Shown here piece by piece: positions 6,048 through 7,557 of a stretch of DNA of 7,557 nt. The notes under the pieces are model-generated. The model saw only the letters and a program-made list of their open reading frames with translations, searched no databases and was not told the DNA's origin. Positions within the stretch are counted from its first letter, which is position 1. Every line of letters begins with the position of its first letter. A program made the position numbers and the translations under genes. The DNA comes from PFJX01 sp964646585 (GTDB lineage: Bacteria > Pseudomonadota > Gammaproteobacteria > Burkholderiales > Thiobacillaceae): contig CAZYEY010000106.1 in NCBI GenBank assembly GCA_964646585.1, forward strand, positions 1-7,557, written 5' to 3'.

Positions 6048-6075
6048 AATATATCCCGGGAATCTTGATCGGTAA
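6048..6075 (-). promoter_or_regulatory. Weak candidate sigma-70 promoter of the beta-propeller gene
   Basis: On the minus strand the -10 candidate is TATATT (6053-6048, five of six to TATAAT). A poor -35 TTACCG (6075-6070, three of six to TTGACA) lies 16 nt upstream. Transcription would start near 6041 with a leader of about 36 nt. Confidence 0.3.
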
Positions 6076-6389
6076 GCGCGGACTAGATAGACGTCGTTGA
6101 GAGGCTGGAAGCGGGTGAAATGCCTTCGCCTGACAGGAGACCCGGATCGGGGTCATGGCCCTTTGAAACTTCACGACGTTGCGGTGGCCAGGGGGCGAGA
6201 AGCAGCTGCGGCCAGTCGCTCCCAGGACGCCATGTCCCCACTGGTCGCGATGGACAATCCGGGTTCGTGCTGTAACCAACCTGCCTGTCGGCAGTGCGCG
6301 CCCACCAATTTGGAGCGGGTGGTGTGCGATACCGGTCATCCACTCACGGATGCAGCATGGTTGCTGCGCAAACTGAGCTAACGCATGCG
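6076..6389. other. Intergenic stretch without a convincing gene
   Basis: This stretch separates the beta-propeller promoter region from the tRNA terminator. Open frames exist, the longest on the plus strand from a TTG at 6097 to 6381, but it has no ribosome binding site and no family I recognise. Two small adjacent hairpins can form at 6337-6352 and 6352-6367, too short to interpret. I see no mobile element or clear coding remnant. Confidence 0.5.
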
Positions 6390-6425
6390 AAAAAAATGGC
6401 CCGCCGATAGATGTTCGGAAGGCCA
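6390..6425 (-). terminator. Intrinsic terminator of the tRNA-Arg transcript
   Basis: On the minus strand TGGCC-TT-CCGA, a 7-nt loop, then TCGG-CG-GGCCA form a hairpin: 5 plus 4 pairs with a 2x2 internal loop at 6397-6425. Seven T's follow (complement of 6390-6396). It lies 46 nt beyond the tRNA 3' end, with no gene between. Confidence 0.8.
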
Positions 6426-6441
6426 ATGAACCTCAGGAATA

Positions 6442-6457
6442 GTCACGAGATCGTGAC
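6442..6457 (-). other. Perfect hairpin in the tRNA-Arg 3' trailer
   Basis: GTCACG-AGAT-CGTGAC (the sequence can also be read as a 7-bp dyad) lies between the tRNA 3' end and its terminator. It has no T-run, so it is probably a structure in the precursor that affects 3' processing or stability. This role is an inference. Confidence 0.45.
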
Positions 6458-6470
6458 CTGGTGTTTCGTT

Positions 6471-6547
6471 TGGCGCGCCCGGCAGGATTCGAACCCACGA
6501 CCCCCTGGTTCGTAGCCAGGTACTCTATCCAACTGAGCTACGAGCGC
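6471..6547 (-). tRNA. tRNA-Arg (anticodon ACG), CCA encoded
   Basis: The 77-nt cloverleaf is complete. The acceptor stem GCGCTCG pairs with CGGGCGC, including one G-U pair. The D arm contains AGCTCAGTTGGATAGAGT. The anticodon arm CCTGG-CTACGAA-CCAGG has the anticodon ACG, which after A34-to-inosine editing by TadA reads CGU, CGC and CGA. The variable loop is short and the T arm contains GTTCGAATC. The discriminator base is G and CCA is encoded at 6473-6471. It resembles bacterial tRNA-Arg(ACG) throughout and looks functional. It stands alone between its own promoter and terminator. No integrated element follows its 3' end inside this window. Confidence 0.97.
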
Positions 6548-6561
6548 GTAGAAAGGTGGCG

Positions 6562-6589
6562 ATTTTATATGAATGTAGGCGCTTGGCAA
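6562..6589 (-). promoter_or_regulatory. Sigma-70 promoter of tRNA-Arg
   Basis: On the minus strand TTGCCA (6589-6584) and TAAAAT (6567-6562) each match the -35 and -10 consensus at five of six positions, with a 16-nt spacer. The predicted start is near 6555, 8 nt before the mature tRNA. The GC-rich segment after the -10 (CGCCACC) resembles the discriminator of stringently controlled stable-RNA promoters. Confidence 0.75.
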
Positions 6590-6633
6590 GGCATTTTGTC
6601 ATGCCGTCTCATTTGCTGAATCCAGGCGTACCT

Positions 6634-6671
6634 CCCGGCGTGCCCTGTGCGAGGCACGCCGCGGCTTTTTT
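6634..6671 (+). terminator. Orphan plus-strand terminator-like hairpin
   Basis: CGGCGTGCC (6636-6644) and GGCACGCCG (6653-6661) form 9 perfect pairs with an 8-nt loop. They are followed by CGGC and six T's (6666-6671). CC/GG pairs can extend the stem toward the T-run past one bulged C. This has the form of a plus-strand intrinsic terminator. However, the nearest plus-strand gene ends at 4783, beyond the tRNA and beta-propeller genes, so nothing obvious needs it. Confidence 0.6.
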
Positions 6672-6919
6672 CCAATGTCCCACTCTGGGCGATGACGGCT
6701 GACCTCGGCACGCAAACACCGTGATCTCCAACTGCCTGGGCGTCACCCTCGCTGCCTTGTCCTTGCTTGCGGCGGCTCTCAACGCACTCTTGGCAGCCTA
6801 GGGAAGGTTAGCGGTGAGGCGCCCTCGTTCCCCCATCCCTGACGGGCGGAGGCCATGGGCACAGCACTGTGCTAACTTCGTCGGTTCGATGGGTGATGCA
6901 CTCCAGGGCTGTATGCGCC
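6672..6919. other. Intergenic stretch downstream of the Sua5 gene, no gene seen
   Basis: The 248-bp stretch holds no ORF with a credible start. GCACAG-CA-CTGTGC at about 6860-6873 is a short palindrome that could be the stem of a weak 3' structure for the Sua5 transcript, but it lacks a T-run. I found no clear intrinsic terminator for Sua5. Confidence 0.4.
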
Positions 6920-7509
6920 TCAGGCTGACCCGGCAGGTGGATGCGCCGCACGCGTCAGACGGTCGTGCACCGCCAGCCATTCCATGCCTTGCGGCGGCGC
7001 CTCGACCAGAATGACGTCGAAGCCTGCGGTGTCGAGTCGGCGCAGGGCGGCATAGAGACCCCGTGCGTAGTCGGCTGCGGCCGTCGGCATGGCCTCAACA
7101 TGGGCAACCGGGAGGGGCATTGGCGGGCGCCCAAGGACAAGGGCCGCCACCCGTTGGCCGCGCTGTGTCAATTCTTCGGCGCGGACCGCCAGGGATCCGG
7201 CAGGCGATACCACCAGGGGGGTGGCAGGGGCGTAATGGCTGGCCAGTGCGCCCGGCACACGTGGCGTTTTCCCGCAATCCGGGCGCGCCAGCCCTCGCCC
7301 CAGCACCGCTTCCACCTGGTCTGGTGTGATGCCGCCGGGGCGCAACAGCACGGGGCCATCCTGAAGCAGCCCGACGATGGTGGATTCCACCCCCACTGCG
7401 CAGGGACCGCCATCCAGGATCAGGTCCACCGCCGCGCCCAGTTCAGCCAGCACATCTGCCGCGGTGGTGGGGGAGACGCGGCCAAAGCGGTTGGCGGGAG
7501 GGGCCACCA
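6920..7509 (-). CDS. sua5: Threonylcarbamoyl-AMP synthase, Sua5/YrdC family (5' end missing)
   Basis: Sua5 makes L-threonylcarbamoyl-AMP from threonine, bicarbonate and ATP, the first step of the t6A modification at position 37 of ANN-decoding tRNAs. The 196 visible residues hold the end of the YrdC domain: the A-P-x-AN-RFGRVSPTTA block, then VDLILDGGPCAVGVESTIVGL and LLRPGGIT. Then comes the Sua5-specific linker with PGALASHYAP and a C-terminal domain with RVAALVLG, AADYARGLYAALRRLD and DVILVEAPP. YrdC/TsaC alone lacks this second domain, so Sua5 is the better name. About 120 N-terminal residues, including the KxR part of the active site, are missing because genomic sequence stops at 7509. 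The GTG at 7510 is formed by an adapter base and is not a start. The conserved Ser of the SxN motif reads Pro here (codon 7498-7496), very near the contig end. Confidence 0.9.
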
Positions 7510-7557
7510 CTGTCTCTTATACACCTCGGACGATGCCGCCGAACCCACCGAGGGAGG
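7510..7557. other. Sequencing-library adapter (Tn5/Nextera mosaic end), not genomic
   Basis: The 15 bases CTGTCTCTTATACAC (7510-7524) are identical to the Tn5 mosaic end used in Nextera libraries. The next 18 bases (7525-7542) match the continuation of the Nextera read-through adapter, as I recall it, at 14 of 18 positions, as expected from a low-quality read tail. The last 15 bases fall where an index and flow-cell sequence would follow. The contig therefore ends in untrimmed adapter. Confidence 0.9.

Noticed and set aside
6371..6380. AACTGAGCTA repeats exactly part of the tRNA D arm (6531-6540), suggesting a tRNA remnant or att site
   Set aside because: It is only 10 bp with unrelated flanks. 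Integration repeats normally copy the tRNA 3' half, not the D arm.
6097..6381. 94-codon plus-strand ORF containing several cysteines
   Set aside because: It has a TTG start without a ribosome binding site, no recognisable motif, and the opposite strand is equally open. It is treated as chance.
6703..6801. Short hydrophobic reading frame (leader-peptide-like, Ala/Leu-rich) ending in TAG
   Set aside because: It has no ATG, only a GTG at 6721 without a ribosome binding site. Ala/Leu-rich frames are common by chance in GC-rich DNA.
7510..7524. Tn5/IS50 transposon end
   Set aside because: The mosaic end is followed by degraded adapter sequence rather than by IS50 sequence, so it is a library artefact.

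Overview
The window is GC-rich bacterial DNA and looks like a betaproteobacterial diazotroph, possibly Rhodocyclales. That placement is inferred from gene content and protein character, not from a database search. Its core is a minus-strand operon running nifQ-modE-modA-modB-modC (3443 down to the left edge). It joins the molybdenum-donor protein of nitrogenase cofactor synthesis to the molybdate-responsive regulator and the complete ABC molybdate importer. modC is cut by the left edge. The genes are tightly packed: nifQ/modE are 4 nt apart, modE/modA 48 nt, modA/modB 1 nt, and modB/modC overlap by 4 nt. A near-consensus sigma-54 promoter (TGGCACG-N4-TTGC) with a perfect IHF consensus site behind it lies just upstream of nifQ. 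This suggests that molybdenum import is induced together with nitrogen fixation.

The 362-bp divergent intergenic region (3444-3805) separates this operon from a plus-strand ACR3/bile-acid-symporter-like transporter gene (3806-4783). The transporter's leader carries the most striking unexplained feature. An approximately 99-nt segment (3645-3743) can fold as a three-way junction closed by an 11-bp interrupted stem. One strand of its third helix (3702-3708) is also perfectly complementary to the transporter's Shine-Dalgarno region (3794-3800). A short segment just after the closing stem can pair back into the junction. This is the layout of a translational riboswitch-like element, and I do not recognise its class.

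Converging on the transporter is a minus-strand exported YVTN-type beta-propeller gene (4797-6005). Its intrinsic terminator lies inside the last codons of the transporter. Further right is a self-contained minus-strand tRNA-Arg(ACG) unit: promoter at 6562-6589, tRNA at 6471-6547 with encoded CCA, and terminator at 6390-6425. It is followed by an orphan plus-strand terminator-like hairpin at 6634-6671.

At the right edge is the 3' part of a minus-strand Sua5/YrdC threonylcarbamoyl-AMP synthase gene. The final 48 bases (7510-7557) are not genomic. They begin with the Tn5/Nextera mosaic end CTGTCTCTTATACAC and continue with a degraded copy of the rest of the adapter, so the contig ends in library adapter. 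The apparent start of the Sua5 reading frame is created by this junction.
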